Positions 1-9,220 of a DNA stretch of 64,000 nt are shown piece after piece; position 1 is the stretch's first letter; each line of letters starts with the position of its first letter. The DNA lies in contig NZ_LT897781.1 of NCBI RefSeq assembly GCF_900188315.1, positions 1,674,001-1,738,000 on the forward strand, written 5' to 3'. The DNA comes from Marinobacter sp. es.042 (GTDB taxonomy: Bacteria > Pseudomonadota > Gammaproteobacteria > Pseudomonadales > Oleiphilaceae). Below the pieces are notes generated by a model. It was not told the DNA's origin. It worked only from the letters and a program-made list of their open reading frames with translations, and made no database searches. Position numbers and translations under genes: made by a program.

Positions 1-1
1 C

Positions 2-343
2 GTCCGTGCCCTCTCCCACATCACTGGTGGTGGCCTGCCGGAAAATATTCCCAGGGTGCTGCCGAACGGCACCATCGCTGCCATCGATACCAACAGCTGG
101 TCATTGCCCCCGGTATTCCAGTGGCTCAAGGACAACGGCGGCGTTGCCAGTGAAGAGATGTACCGCACCTTTAACTGTGGTATCGGCATGATTGTTTGCG
201 TGCCTGCCAACCAGAAGGAGCTGGCCCTGGATACTCTGAAAGCACTGGGCGAGCATGCCTGGCAGGTAGGCCTGATCGAACGTGCCGATGACGAACAGGC
301 AGATGCCTGCGTTCGCTACGCACCGGGGCTGCTGTCGGCATGA
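2..343 (+). CDS. purM: Phosphoribosylformylglycinamidine cyclo-ligase (AIR synthetase), C-terminal part
   Basis: This is the C-terminal part of PurM, which closes the imidazole ring to form 5-aminoimidazole ribonucleotide in de novo purine synthesis. The reading frame is open from the window edge, so the true start lies outside. The visible residues match the end of the family: the stretch around NGTIAAIDTNSW, then FNCGIGMIVCV, then a short Ala-rich tail ending LLSA. The stop codon overlaps the start of purN by four bases (ATGA), the usual purM-purN coupling in gammaproteobacteria. Identity is clear from the motifs and from the neighbour; only completeness is unknown. Confidence 0.93.
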   Translation, partial: VRALSHITGGGLPENIPRVLPNGTIAAIDTNSWSLPPVFQWLKDNGGVASEEMYRTFNCGIGMIVCVPANQKELALDTLKALGEHAWQVGLIERADDEQADACVRYAPGLLSA

Positions 344-1002
344 AGGCAGATCAGACCCCGTTACCGAAAATCCTGGTGCTCGCCTCCGGAAGCGGCACCA
401 ACCTTCAGGCACTGATTGACGCCAGCCGGGAGCGGGATTTTCCCGGGCAGATCATTGCCGTTGGCTGCAACCAGCCCGGCGCGTTTGCCCTTGAGCGCGC
501 GGCCCAGGCCAATATCGAGACCTTTGTGGTAAACCACAAGAATTTCGAGTCCCGGGATGAGTTTGATGCCTCCCTGATGGCGGAAATCCTCCGATACAAT
601 CCGGATCTGATTGTCCTGGCAGGCTTCATGCGCATTCTGACCACGGATTTTGTTCGGGCATTCCGGGGTAAGATGCTGAACATTCACCCGTCCCTGTTAC
701 CAAAGTACACCGGACTGAATACTCACCGTCGTGCACTGGAAGCGGGCGATACCGTACATGGCGTTTCCATCCACTTCGTTACCGAAGAGCTGGATGGTGG
801 CCCCGTGATTGCCCAGGCAGAAGTGGCGATTGTTTCCGATGACACGCCAGAAAGCCTCGCGGAGAAGGTACAGGCCAAGGAACACATCCTCTACCCCATT
901 GTTGTACGCTGGTTCTGTGAGGGCCGGATTCAACTTGGTAGCGATTATGTGTTGTTCGACGGCGAACCCTTGAACGCTCCGATGCGCCTGCCGGACAACT
1001 GA
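340..1002 (+). CDS. purN: Phosphoribosylglycinamide formyltransferase 1 (10-formyl-THF dependent)
   Basis: PurN transfers a formyl group from 10-formyltetrahydrofolate to glycinamide ribonucleotide, the third step of purine synthesis. The 220-residue protein shows the N-terminal phosphate-binding loop ASGSGTNLQAL (residues 15-25) and the catalytic triad seen in Escherichia coli PurN shifted by eight: Asn114 and His116 in NIHPSLLP and Asp152 in ELDGGP. Translation is coupled to purM by a 4-bp overlap. A second, unrelated GAR transformylase (purT) lies near the far end of the window, so the organism carries both the folate-dependent and the formate-dependent route. Confidence 0.97.
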   Translation: MKADQTPLPKILVLASGSGTNLQALIDASRERDFPGQIIAVGCNQPGAFALERAAQANIETFVVNHKNFESRDEFDASLMAEILRYNPDLIVLAGFMRILTTDFVRAFRGKMLNIHPSLLPKYTGLNTHRRALEAGDTVHGVSIHFVTEELDGGPVIAQAEVAIVSDDTPESLAEKVQAKEHILYPIVVRWFCEGRIQLGSDYVLFDGEPLNAPMRLPDN

Positions 1003-1092
1003 GGCATCGCCTGAACGAATTGTCATCCCCGCATCCTGCCCGAGCAGCTACACTGTCGCCATTGATGACGGTAATTGTTCGGGTTTAACAAG

Positions 1093-1827
1093 ATGCTTTC
1101 ACGACGTCTCATCAGATTTGGTTGCGCGGCCCTGCTGGCCTGTCTCGGCATTCTCGCCGGACCGGTCACACTGCATGCCGAGACCGAAGCGGACCTGACC
1201 CCTTTCGAGGCCAGCTATACCGCAGCCATGGAGAAGGGTCTCTCTCTCAATGGCACCGCAAAACGCACACTCTCCTCCCAGGGCAACGATGTCTGGCTGT
1301 ACCGCACGGATGTCGACTCGTTCATTGTCAGCATCGATGAATCGCTGGTATTCCGCTGGGAGGACGGGCAAGTCATACCCATGCGATACCGGTACCGCTT
1401 ATCCGGTTTCCTGATCAGCGACCGCAAGAACTCTATCGACTTCGACTGGTCCGCAGGCGTGGCGACCGGGGAATACAAAAGAAAGCCCTTCGAACTGGCG
1501 CTGGAAGAAGGCCTGCTGGATCCGCTGGGCTACCAGCTTCAGCTGCACCAGGACATCAAGAACGGCAAGCGGGAAATGACCTATCGGGTGCTCGACGGTA
1601 ACTCTATCGACACCGATCGCTTCGCGGTGATCAATGGTGAAAACATGAGTACTGGCAGCAAACAGAGCGCCACCCTGAAGGCGGAGAAGGTTCGCGAGGA
1701 CTCGAAGCGTCAGACGCTGATGTGGTTCTCGCCGGAGCAGAATTTCCTGCTCGTCCGCCTCAGGCAAGTTGAGCCGGACGGCAGCACCTACGAATTGAAA
1801 CTCAAGGAAGCAGAGTTCGAGCGCTAG
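1093..1827 (+). CDS. DUF3108 family exported protein
   Basis: A protein of about 244 residues with a clear N-terminal signal sequence: MLSRRLIRF, then a hydrophobic Ala/Leu-rich core, then a small-residue cleavage region near LHA-ET. The mature part is beta-rich and matches the DUF3108 family, which commonly sits just after purM-purN in Pseudomonas and Marinobacter; the molecular function is not known. The frame can be extended 18 bases to a TTG at 1075, but the ATG at 1093 gives a standard signal peptide; neither start has a strong Shine-Dalgarno site. The stop overlaps the stop of the convergent avtA gene by four bases, leaving no room for a terminator. Confidence 0.8.
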   Translation: MLSRRLIRFGCAALLACLGILAGPVTLHAETEADLTPFEASYTAAMEKGLSLNGTAKRTLSSQGNDVWLYRTDVDSFIVSIDESLVFRWEDGQVIPMRYRYRLSGFLISDRKNSIDFDWSAGVATGEYKRKPFELALEEGLLDPLGYQLQLHQDIKNGKREMTYRVLDGNSIDTDRFAVINGENMSTGSKQSATLKAEKVREDSKRQTLMWFSPEQNFLLVRLRQVEPDGSTYELKLKEAEFER

Positions 1828-3101
1828 ACCTCGCGCCCGGCCTCGCGCCACACGGCCTTGACCTCATTGGCAATGATCCGGAGGCCCTCGGCAACCCGGT
1901 CGTCGTCCTGGGAGTAGGTCACGCGCAGACACTCATGCCGGTGCCTCCAGCCATCTTCCGGCAATCCGGGAAAGAAATAGTGCCCGGAAACGACCAGAAC
2001 CCCTCGGCTCTTCAACCGCTGATACAGTTCCAGGCTGGAGATCGGCAGATCCGGGAACCAGAGCCACAGGAACATGGCGCCCTCGGGCTTGTGCACATAC
2101 CAGCGGCAGCTGTCCTCTCCCATGGCCTCCCGGAACGCGGATACCGCCCGCTCCATCTTCGCCTTGTAGAACGGGCAAACCACATCCCGGCTCAGGGACA
2201 ATATTTCACCGGAACGAACCAGAGGCTCTGCCAGCATAGCGCCAAAACTGCCCGTGGCCAGATTCATGATGGCATTAATGCCTGACAACGCCTTGATCAC
2301 CGGTTCGGCCGCAATCACGATTCCGGTCCGCGCTGCCGGCAAACCAAGCTTCGAGAGGCTCAAGCAGAGGATGATCTGGTCGTTCCAGGTGGGTGTTGCA
2401 TCGACGAACAGCAAGCTGGGAAATGGTGTGCCATAGGCGCCATCGACGATCAGTGGTATGTCGTGTTGGCGGGCGAGCTCTTCAAGCCGAGCAAGCTCTT
2501 CGTCAGTAACGACGTTACCGGTCGGATTGGTGGGACGTGACACACAGATAGCGCCGGTCTCGCCGGTAACCTCTACGGCATCAAAATCCACCCGGTATTT
2601 GAACTCGTGGGCGTCGGTGAACGAGATGTCCGGCTGCACCGCATGGAACAGGCCCGGTTCAATGCCAGCGTCAGCGTAGCCGATGTACTCGGGCGCAAGC
2701 GGCAAAAGAATATGCTTGCGGTTACCGTCGCCGTAGTCTCCGCCAAACATGTTGAACAACATGAAGAACGCCGCCTGGCTGCCGTTGGTCAGGGCGATAT
2801 TCTCGGGTTTCAGGCCCCAGCCATATTCGCGGTTGAGCAGCTCGGCGAGCGAGGCGATAAACTGCTTTTCCCCCTGGGGCGGATCGTAGATACCGACCAG
2901 ACGGCGAACATCGCCCTCGTTACGGCTCATATCCGCGAGAATTTCCTGCACTCTCTGCTGGATCTCGGGAATATGCCCGGGATTTCCCCCACCCATCATG
3001 ATCATGTCATCGCCGGATGCCATGGCATTACCCAGGTCATCCATGAGGGACGTGATACCGGCATCGGCGGTGAACTTGCGACCAAAAGCAGAGAGTTTCA
3101 T
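1824..3101 (-). CDS. avtA: Valine-pyruvate aminotransferase
   Basis: A PLP-dependent class I/II aminotransferase of 425 residues, the usual length for AvtA, which makes valine from 2-ketoisovalerate with alanine as amino donor. Characteristic features are GGGNPGHIP (residues 37-45) near the N-terminus, the substrate and PLP residues Asn192 in TNPTGN, Asp220 and Tyr223 in VDGAYG, and the Schiff-base lysine Lys251 in SLSKLGLPAARTG with Arg258. The GGGNPGHIP signature separates AvtA-like enzymes from aspartate or alanine aminotransferases. It is a single gene, convergent with the DUF3108 gene. Substrate is assigned from family resemblance only. Confidence 0.88.
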   Translation of the reverse strand: MKLSAFGRKFTADAGITSLMDDLGNAMASGDDMIMMGGGNPGHIPEIQQRVQEILADMSRNEGDVRRLVGIYDPPQGEKQFIASLAELLNREYGWGLKPENIALTNGSQAAFFMLFNMFGGDYGDGNRKHILLPLAPEYIGYADAGIEPGLFHAVQPDISFTDAHEFKYRVDFDAVEVTGETGAICVSRPTNPTGNVVTDEELARLEELARQHDIPLIVDGAYGTPFPSLLFVDATPTWNDQIILCLSLSKLGLPAARTGIVIAAEPVIKALSGINAIMNLATGSFGAMLAEPLVRSGEILSLSRDVVCPFYKAKMERAVSAFREAMGEDSCRWYVHKPEGAMFLWLWFPDLPISSLELYQRLKSRGVLVVSGHYFFPGLPEDGWRHRHECLRVTYSQDDDRVAEGLRIIANEVKAVWREAGREV

Positions 3102-3175
3102 GGGGTAAAATCCATCTGACCTATTCTGAATACAACGGGTAATACCGAAAGTGTAGCTTGCTCGCTCCCCAACGT

Positions 3176-3775
3176 TTATTCGGTGAGCGAAATGCCAAGG
3201 TTACTGACGCCCTCGTTGGCTGCATCCTCCCGGAGACGGGCCACAAACTGATCGGTTGGCGTGCGTTGGCGCTTCAGCTCCAGGATCAGGTCCCGCTGGA
3301 AGGTTTTGTCTTCTTTCATCAACGGGTGATGATCAAGCAGACGGACGAGCTCGTCTTCCTCGAGGTCTTCACCTTCGGACAGCTCAATAAAGTTCATCAC
3401 GGTTCCGGTCGCCATCTGTGACGCATCGGTAGCGCGGTGTTTGGAGGGATTCAGGCGGTTCAGCAGCGCCTGCTCCAGTAGCTGACAGAAGTCGAAGGCC
3501 GGGTAAACACCGTAGGCATCGTAGGCGTCCACGTCCGGCGACAGGGTTTCCAGTTTGGCGAGCAACTGCGGGATCGCCGATTCGGAGACGTCCTTTTGGA
3601 GCAGGTCCCAGCCAAGGTCCAGAAGCTGGCGCATTTTGGCACCGGTCTTCAGGCCCATGGCATCGGCAAACAGGGCGTAGTTTGGAAATGAGCGCTCAGC
3701 CAGAGCGAGCAGGAAGGCGCATTCGCGCCATCCCTGCAGTTGTGAAACGGCTTTCAGGAACTGGTTGGCGTTCAT
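3176..3775 (-). CDS. DUF416 (YjaG-like) family protein
   Basis: A 199-residue soluble, mostly helical and acidic protein of the DUF416/YjaG family; no enzymatic function is established for this family. No signal peptide or membrane segment is seen. Its start codon overlaps the stop codon of dcd by four bases (ATGA at 3772-3775), so the two are almost certainly co-transcribed and translationally coupled. A role linked to nucleotide pools is only a guess from this coupling. A 74-bp gap separates its end from the start of avtA. Confidence 0.82.
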   Translation of the reverse strand: MNANQFLKAVSQLQGWRECAFLLALAERSFPNYALFADAMGLKTGAKMRQLLDLGWDLLQKDVSESAIPQLLAKLETLSPDVDAYDAYGVYPAFDFCQLLEQALLNRLNPSKHRATDASQMATGTVMNFIELSEGEDLEEDELVRLLDHHPLMKEDKTFQRDLILELKRQRTPTDQFVARLREDAANEGVSNLGISLTE

Positions 3776-4338
3776 GTCCTGGGCAGGGTCACGCCGGTCT
3801 GGCCAAGATATTTGCCACCCCGGTCTTTGTAGCTGGTTTCACAGATCTCGTCGGACTCAAAGAAGAGCATCTGGGCGACGCCTTCGTTGGCGTAGATCTT
3901 CGCCGGCAGGTTGGTGGTGTTAGAGAATTCCAGGGTAACCTGGCCTTCCCATTCCGGCTCCAGCGGGGTGACGTTGACGATGATGCCGCAACGCGCATAG
4001 GTGGACTTGCCCAGGCAGATGGTCAGGACGCTTCGCGGAATGCGGAAGTATTCAACGGTGCGGGCCAGTGCAAAGGAGTTCGGCGGGATGATGCAGACGT
4101 CGCCGGTGTAGTTGACGAAGCTGTTTTCGTCGAAGTTCTTCGGGTCCACGGTGGCGGAGTGGACGTTGGTGAAGATTTTGAATTCGTTGCTGCAGCGTAC
4201 GTCGTAGCCGTAGCTGGAGGTGCCGTAGGAGATCACGCGGCCTTTTTCGGTTTCACGAACCTGTCCGCTTTCGAACGGTTCGATCATGCCGTGTTGTTCG
4301 GACATCCGGCGAATCCACTTGTCGGATTTGATGCTCAT
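3772..4338 (-). CDS. dcd: dCTP deaminase
   Basis: Dcd converts dCTP to dUTP, the main source of dUMP for thymidylate synthesis in enteric-type bacteria. The 188-residue length and sequence fit the homotrimeric Dcd/dUTPase fold: [12 protein letters not shown] at the N-terminus, [17 protein letters not shown], the [14 protein letters not shown] substrate-binding stretch, [25 protein letters not shown] around the catalytic region, and a C-terminal [11 protein letters not shown] tail. It is the first gene of a two-gene unit with the DUF416 gene. The 317-bp region upstream contains the palindromic repeat elements described separately. Confidence 0.97.
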   Translation of the reverse strand: MSIKSDKWIRRMSEQHGMIEPFESGQVRETEKGRVISYGTSSYGYDVRCSNEFKIFTNVHSATVDPKNFDENSFVNYTGDVCIIPPNSFALARTVEYFRIPRSVLTICLGKSTYARCGIIVNVTPLEPEWEGQVTLEFSNTTNLPAKIYANEGVAQMLFFESDEICETSYKDRGGKYLGQTGVTLPRT

Positions 4339-4450
4339 TGGCGAAGTCTCGTATCCACTGGGAAAATTGGGGCGTAGTTTACCTGTTCCCTGAAGGTCTG
4401 TCGAAGCTTCAGCAGCTTACTTATTTGCTTGAGCTTGGGGGCTGCGGTCA

Positions 4451-4544
4451 CAGGAAAAGCCGTCCAAAAACCGCTACGAGCACATCCATGTGCGCTTGAC
4501 TGTGGCCATCCTTGGCCACAGACATTTTTGGACGGCTTTTCCTG
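4451..4544. repeat. Two-hairpin palindromic element, copy 1
   Basis: The two ends, caggaaaagccgtccaaaaa (4451-4470) and its exact reverse complement (4525-4544), form a perfect 20-bp stem. Inside are two further hairpins: one with arms gcacat/atgtgc around a CC loop (4480-4493), inside the longer core ccgctacgagcacatccatg..., and one with arms tgtggcca/tggccaca around a 4-base loop (4501-4520). The same core, but with different stem sequences, recurs at 23848-23941. The whole could fold as a cruciform in DNA or a three-way structure in RNA. There is no U-tract after the stem, so it does not look like a standard terminator. Confidence 0.85.
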
Positions 4545-4545
4545 C

Positions 4546-4619
4546 GCCCGCGAATCGACATTCGGGTAGACCATCCATGGCCTTCGACATTTTTGGAAGA
4601 CGGTCCCTATGCCCGCGAA
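4546..4619. repeat. Half-copy of the palindromic element between short direct repeats
   Basis: Just after copy 1 a segment at about 4569-4596 resembles only the right half of the element: accatccatggcc, a short spacer, then gacattttt. It is enclosed by two copies of the 9-mer gcccgcgaa (4546-4554 and 4611-4619). The left half with the invariant core is missing. This may be a decayed copy, or a remnant of recombination or insertion. The direct repeats are short enough that chance cannot be excluded. Confidence 0.55.
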
Positions 4620-4655
4620 CTAGCGCTGGCGAAGATCGCGGCGAGGTCGGGCGAA

Positions 4656-5756
4656 TCAGTGCTCTGTCACGGAAACACTTGAGATTGAACCGGAGAGGTT
4701 TCGATCACGGGTCGAGAGCTCGGCCCCTACTCTTCTCGCTATATCGCGGTAACGGCGGGCCACTTCGGAGTCCGGTTCGGCGATTACCGAGGGGGTGCCG
4801 CCGTCGGTCTGTTCGCGGATGGTCATGTGCAGGGGCAGTTGGCCCAGGAGTGTTGTGTCGTATTCATGGGCGATGCGTTCACCGCCGCCGTGGCCGAAGA
4901 GGGGTTCTTCGTGGCCGCAATTGCTGCAGATGTGGACGCTCATGTTTTCGACCACGCCAAGCACCGGGATGTCGACTTTGCGGAACATTTCGATGCCTTT
5001 CTTGCCGTCCAGCAGGGCGATGTCCTGGGGTGTGGTGACGATGACGGCGCCGGTGACCGGGACTTTCTGGGCCAGGGTGAGCTGGATGTCGCCGGTGCCG
5101 GGGGGCATGTCGACGATGAGGTAGTCGAGCTCGTTCCAGAGGGTCTGCTGGAGCAGTTGCATTACGGCGCCGCTGACCATGGGGCCGCGCCAGACCATGG
5201 GGGTTTTCTCGGTAACGACAAAAGCCATGGAATTGGCCTGGAGGCCGTGGGCGTCCATGGGCACGAAGTATTTGTTTTCGCGGGTGTCCGGGCGCTTGCC
5301 TTCGGGCACGCCGAGCATCATGCCGATGCTGGGGCCGTAGATGTCGGCGTCGAGGATGCCAACCCGTGCACCTTCGGCCTGAAGTGCCAGGGCGAGGTTG
5401 ACGGCGGTGGTGGATTTGCCCACGCCTCCCTTGCCGGAGGCGACGGCGATGATGTTTTTCACGCCGGGGACGGAGGGCAGGTCTTTCTGGACTTTGTAGG
5501 AGTGGATTTTCTGGCCCACGTGGACGTCTACCTTCTCGACACCGTCGACGTCTTCCAGAGCATTACCGACAAGCTGCTTGAGGGCACCTGCAATGCCTTT
5601 CGAGGGGTATGGCAGCTCGACCATGAGGGTGACGTTTCCGCGCTCGTCGGCGTTCAGGGATTTTACGGCACCCAGTTGGTAGAGGTCCTTGTTGAGGTAA
5701 GGATCACGGTACTCGCGAACCGCTGATTGCAGGGCCTGCTCAGAAATCTGTGTCAT
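4656..5756 (-). CDS. apbC: Mrp/ApbC family iron-sulfur cluster carrier ATPase
   Basis: A 366-residue P-loop protein that binds and delivers Fe-S clusters to apo-proteins. It has an N-terminal MIP18/DUF59-like domain (about residues 1-85), then the deviant Walker A ASGKGGVGKSTTAVNLA, a Walker B region (IVDMPPGTGDIQLTL), and the C-terminal cluster motif with two cysteines in MSVHICSNCGHEEPLFG. The start was placed at 5756 (MTQISEQ), preceded by GGAG seven bases upstream, rather than at the in-frame ATG 13 codons further out. It is divergent from metG, the arrangement also found in Escherichia coli. Confidence 0.93.
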   Translation of the reverse strand: MTQISEQALQSAVREYRDPYLNKDLYQLGAVKSLNADERGNVTLMVELPYPSKGIAGALKQLVGNALEDVDGVEKVDVHVGQKIHSYKVQKDLPSVPGVKNIIAVASGKGGVGKSTTAVNLALALQAEGARVGILDADIYGPSIGMMLGVPEGKRPDTRENKYFVPMDAHGLQANSMAFVVTEKTPMVWRGPMVSGAVMQLLQQTLWNELDYLIVDMPPGTGDIQLTLAQKVPVTGAVIVTTPQDIALLDGKKGIEMFRKVDIPVLGVVENMSVHICSNCGHEEPLFGHGGGERIAHEYDTTLLGQLPLHMTIREQTDGGTPSVIAEPDSEVARRYRDIARRVGAELSTRDRNLSGSISSVSVTEH

Positions 5757-5954
5757 CGGGTTCTCCGGAATAAGCTCATGCTCGATTTTAAGCACGGAAA
5801 CAGGTGATTCGGGTGAAAAATATCTGCTCGGAAGGTATCATCTGTGCCCGTTTCTGACCATATGGGGTCTTTACCTGGGGCAATCAATCAAGACAGCCAC
5901 CAGTTCCCCGTTTTGTCTTTCCAACCCGTGTCAACATAAGGTTCGGACATCACC

Positions 5955-7985
5955 ATGACGCAAGCGAGCAAGCAACAGCGCGATATTCTGGTTACCAGCG
6001 CCCTGCCGTACGCCAACGGCCCTATCCATCTGGGGCACCTGCTGGAATACATTCAGACCGACATCTGGGTGCGTTATCAGAAGATGCGTGGCCAGAATTG
6101 TTACTACGTTTGCGCCGATGATGCCCATGGCACTGCCATCATGCTTCGTGCCGAGCGCGAAGGCATTACCTCCGAGCAGCTGATCGACCGGATCCGCGAG
6201 GAGCATCAGGAGGACTTCGCCGGGTTCCACATCCGGTTCGACAACTATTACACCACCCATTCCGAAGAGAACCGTTATTTCTCGGAATATATTTACCGTC
6301 AGCTTCAGGAAAAGGGGCACATTGCCACACGCAAGATTACCCAGTCCTATGACCCTGAAAAGAACATGTTCCTGGCGGACCGGTTCATCAAGGGCACCTG
6401 CCCCAAGTGCAAGACCGAGGACCAGTACGGGGATAACTGCGAGGCCTGTGGCGCAACCTACACGCCGGCCGAGCTGATTAATCCGCGCTCGGCGGTTTCC
6501 GGCGCCACACCGATCGAGAAAGAGTCCGAGCACTATTTCTTCAAGCTGCCGGATTTCCAGGACTTCCTCGCCAAGTGGACCCGCAGCGGCACGCTGCAAC
6601 CCCAGGTGGCCAACAAGCTGGCTGAATGGCTGGACGCAGGCCTTCAGGAGTGGGACATCAGCCGTGATGCGCCGTACTTCGGCTTCGAGATTCCGGACGC
6701 GCCCGGCAAATACTTCTACGTGTGGCTGGATGCGCCGATCGGCTACCTTGCCAGCTTCAAGAATCTCTGCAACCGGGAAGGCATCGATTTCGAACACTTC
6801 TGGAAGGCCGATTCCACCGCTGAGGTCTACCACTTCATCGGCAAGGACATTATCAATTTCCACGCGCTGTTCTGGCCGTCCATGCTGCACGATGCGGGGT
6901 TCCGCACACCAACCGCAGTCTGGGCCCACGGCTTTGTCACCGTTAACGGAAAGAAAATGTCCAAGTCCCGCGGCACGTTCATCATGGCGCGCACTTACCT
7001 GGATCACCTGAATCCCGAATACCTGCGCTACTACTTCGCCGCCAAGCTGACCGGCAGCGTTGATGACATGGACCTGAACCTGGAAGACTTCGCTGCCCGG
7101 GTGAACTCGGATCTGGTGGGCAAGGTGGTAAACATTGCCAGCCGCAGTGCCGGTTTCATTACCAAGCGCTTCGACGGCCAGCTTGGCCAGGTCACCGAGC
7201 ACGCCAAGCTGAAGGAATTCATCGAAGCCGGCAAGGAAATCGAGGAATACTACGAGTCCCGCGAATTCGGCCGCGCGATGCGACGGATCATGGAACTGGC
7301 AGACATTGCCAACCAGTACGTCAATGATGAGCAGCCTTGGGTGATCGCCAAGCAGGAAGGCCAGGACGAGAATCTCCAGGCCATCTGCACCAACGCCATC
7401 AACATGTTCCATCTTCTGATGACCTATCTGGCACCGGTGCTGCCGGAGACCGCCAAGGCCTCCGAGGCTTTCCTGAATGCACCGCTGGACTGGAACAATC
7501 GGAGCGAACGCCTGGAGAACCATGGCATCAACAAGTTCAAGCCGTTGATGAACCGCGTGGATATGGCCCAGATCGAGAAAATGCTGGATTCCTCCAAGGA
7601 GGAGTTGCCCGCAGCGACCGGAAAACCGGCACCCGCTGCCAATCTTGAACCCATCGCCGATGAAATAGAATTTGGCGATTTCGCGAAAGTGGATCTTCGG
7701 GTCGTTAAAATTGTCAAAGCAGAGCATGTGGAAGGCGCCGACAAGCTTCTTCGCCTCACTCTTGACGTAGGGCATGGCGAGCGAAACGTGTTTGCTGGTA
7801 TCAAGTCAGCCTATAAGCCGGAAGATCTCGAAGGACGTCTGACTGTCATGGTTGCCAACCTCAAGCCGCGGAAGATGAAGTTCGGCATGTCCGAGGGTAT
7901 GGTTCTGGCGGCCGGGCCGGGAGGCAAGGACATCTTTATCCTGTCTCCGGATTCAGGCGCCACGCCCGGCATGCGGATTATGTAA
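5955..7985 (+). CDS. metG: Methionine-tRNA ligase
   Basis: MetG charges tRNA-Met with methionine. The 676-residue protein has the class I signature PIHLGH (residues 23-28), a zinc knuckle with two CxxC pairs (CPKC...CEAC, about residues 148-165), the KMSKS loop (about 333-337) and, from about residue 570, the C-terminal EMAP/Trbp111-like tRNA-binding domain that promotes dimerisation. This is the full-length type found in gammaproteobacteria. A weak AAGG lies upstream of the start, which is fixed by the conserved N-terminus. The rnf operon starts only 45 bp downstream in the same direction, so read-through is possible. Confidence 0.98.
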   Translation: MTQASKQQRDILVTSALPYANGPIHLGHLLEYIQTDIWVRYQKMRGQNCYYVCADDAHGTAIMLRAEREGITSEQLIDRIREEHQEDFAGFHIRFDNYYTTHSEENRYFSEYIYRQLQEKGHIATRKITQSYDPEKNMFLADRFIKGTCPKCKTEDQYGDNCEACGATYTPAELINPRSAVSGATPIEKESEHYFFKLPDFQDFLAKWTRSGTLQPQVANKLAEWLDAGLQEWDISRDAPYFGFEIPDAPGKYFYVWLDAPIGYLASFKNLCNREGIDFEHFWKADSTAEVYHFIGKDIINFHALFWPSMLHDAGFRTPTAVWAHGFVTVNGKKMSKSRGTFIMARTYLDHLNPEYLRYYFAAKLTGSVDDMDLNLEDFAARVNSDLVGKVVNIASRSAGFITKRFDGQLGQVTEHAKLKEFIEAGKEIEEYYESREFGRAMRRIMELADIANQYVNDEQPWVIAKQEGQDENLQAICTNAINMFHLLMTYLAPVLPETAKASEAFLNAPLDWNNRSERLENHGINKFKPLMNRVDMAQIEKMLDSSKEELPAATGKPAPAANLEPIADEIEFGDFAKVDLRVVKIVKAEHVEGADKLLRLTLDVGHGERNVFAGIKSAYKPEDLEGRLTVMVANLKPRKMKFGMSEGMVLAAGPGGKDIFILSPDSGATPGMRIM

Positions 7986-8030
7986 GGGCGACCGGGCTGA
8001 GCGCTGACAGGTGCCAATGGAGCAAGGTAA

Positions 8031-8612
8031 ATGACCGAATATCTGCTGATTCTGGTCAGCACCATTCTGGTGAACAATTTTGTACTGGTTCAGTTCCTGG
8101 GCCTGTGCCCCTTTATGGGCGTATCCGGAAAACTGGAAACGGCCATGGGGATGTCCCTTGCCACCACGTTCGTGCTGACCCTGGCTTCTGTGTGCAGCTA
8201 CCTTGCCTATACCTACCTGCTCGAGCCGCTGGACCTCGCATTCCTCAGAACCATCACCTTTATCCTGGTGATTGCCGTGGTGGTTCAGTTCACCGAGATG
8301 GTGGTGCGCAAAACCAGTCCGTTGCTTTACCGGGTATTGGGCATCTTCCTTCCGTTGATCACCACGAATTGCGCGGTGCTGGGCGTCGCCCTGCTTAACA
8401 TCAACAAGAACAACAACTTCGTTGAGTCGGTTTTATACGGATTCGGTGCAGCAGCGGGCTTTTCGATGGTTCTGGTGCTGTTCGCTGCCATGCGTGAGCG
8501 CATTGCCGTGGCCGACGTGCCGGTTGCCTTTCGCGGTGCCGCCATCGGCCTGGTTACGGCCGGGCTGATGGCTCTGGCTTTCCTGGGCTTTGGCGGCCTG
8601 GTCAGCGTTTGA
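8031..8612 (+). CDS. rnfA: Ion-translocating oxidoreductase complex subunit A
   Basis: An integral membrane subunit of the Rnf/Rsx complex, which couples electron transfer between ferredoxin and NAD(H) to Na+ or H+ movement. The 193-residue sequence has six predicted membrane segments and the family motif [19 protein letters not shown] near the N-terminus, where a conserved Cys contributes to an intramembrane Fe-S centre with RnfE, and [10 protein letters not shown] later on. It is the first gene of rnfABCDGE and has a GGAG-type ribosome site just upstream. Confidence 0.96.
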   Translation: MTEYLLILVSTILVNNFVLVQFLGLCPFMGVSGKLETAMGMSLATTFVLTLASVCSYLAYTYLLEPLDLAFLRTITFILVIAVVVQFTEMVVRKTSPLLYRVLGIFLPLITTNCAVLGVALLNINKNNNFVESVLYGFGAAAGFSMVLVLFAAMRERIAVADVPVAFRGAAIGLVTAGLMALAFLGFGGLVSV

Positions 8613-8641
8613 CCGGCCGGCGGGATTAGGAGTAACAGGTT

Positions 8642-9220
8642 ATGTGGACAAGCGTTCTTGTTGCCGTTGTGGTGCTTCTGGCCCTTGCCGTTGTTTTCGG
8701 CGGCCTGCTCGGATTTGCGGCCGAACGGTTCAGGGTGGAGGGCAACCCCCTGGTCGACCAGATTGACGCCCTTCTGCCCCAGACCCAGTGCGGGCAGTGT
8801 GGCTACCCCGGTTGCCGGCCCTACGCCGAATCCATCGCTGAGGGCGGCCCCATCAACAAGTGCCCGCCCGGTGGCGAGTCCACCATCAAGGCACTGGCCG
8901 ACCTCCTGGATGTGGAGCCGGAACCTCTGGATGCTGAGCATGGCGTTGAGCAGGTCAAGCGCGTTGCGGTTATTCGCGAAGACGAGTGCATTGGCTGCAC
9001 CAAGTGCATCCAGGCCTGCCCCGTGGACGCCATTCTTGGCGCCGCCAAGCACATGCACACGGTCATTGAGAGCGAATGCACCGGCTGCGATCTGTGTGTT
9101 GATCCCTGCCCGGTGGACTGCATCGACATGGTGACGGTGGAACCGGATATTCGTACCTGGACCTGGACACCGCCCAAATCCGGACTCATTGCCACCGATC
9201 GCCAGGGAGCCAGTGCCTGA
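8642..9220 (+). CDS. rnfB: Ion-translocating oxidoreductase complex subunit B (Fe-S protein)
   Basis: RnfB is the ferredoxin-like entry subunit of the Rnf complex. It has an N-terminal membrane anchor (about residues 3-25), an Fes domain with the cysteine cluster CGQCGYPGC, and two [4Fe-4S] ferredoxin motifs: [12 protein letters not shown] and [12 protein letters not shown]. At 192 residues it is the normal gammaproteobacterial size. AGGAG lies upstream of the start, and the stop overlaps the rnfC start (TGATG). Confidence 0.97.
   Translation: MWTSVLVAVVVLLALAVVFGGLLGFAAERFRVEGNPLVDQIDALLPQTQCGQCGYPGCRPYAESIAEGGPINKCPPGGESTIKALADLLDVEPEPLDAEHGVEQVKRVAVIREDECIGCTKCIQACPVDAILGAAKHMHTVIESECTGCDLCVDPCPVDCIDMVTVEPDIRTWTWTPPKSGLIATDRQGASA

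Larger units (their letters stand above)
4339..4655. other. Intergenic region between apbC and dcd, filled by repeat elements
   Basis: This 317-bp stretch holds no convincing gene. A minus-strand frame of 79 codons (4335-4574) is only the read-through of the palindromic repeat and has no supporting Shine-Dalgarno site or family resemblance. The centre is a complete copy of the two-hairpin repeat (4451-4544), followed by a half-copy flanked by short direct repeats (4546-4619). The dcd promoter must lie in the part nearest dcd, roughly 4340-4450. Confidence 0.7.

Noticed and set aside
4451..4544. Palindromic element as an ordinary terminator of apbC
   Set aside because: The stem is strong but is not followed by a U-tract in either direction, and the conserved core with inner hairpins is not a terminator feature.
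4335..4574. A 79-codon minus-strand frame in the apbC-dcd gap
   Set aside because: Its sequence is read-through of the palindromic repeat; no start signal and no conservation expected.
5931..7775. A 614-codon minus-strand frame opposite metG
   Set aside because: Antisense shadow of a clearly real gene; composition and lack of any motif mark it as a GC-rich artefact.
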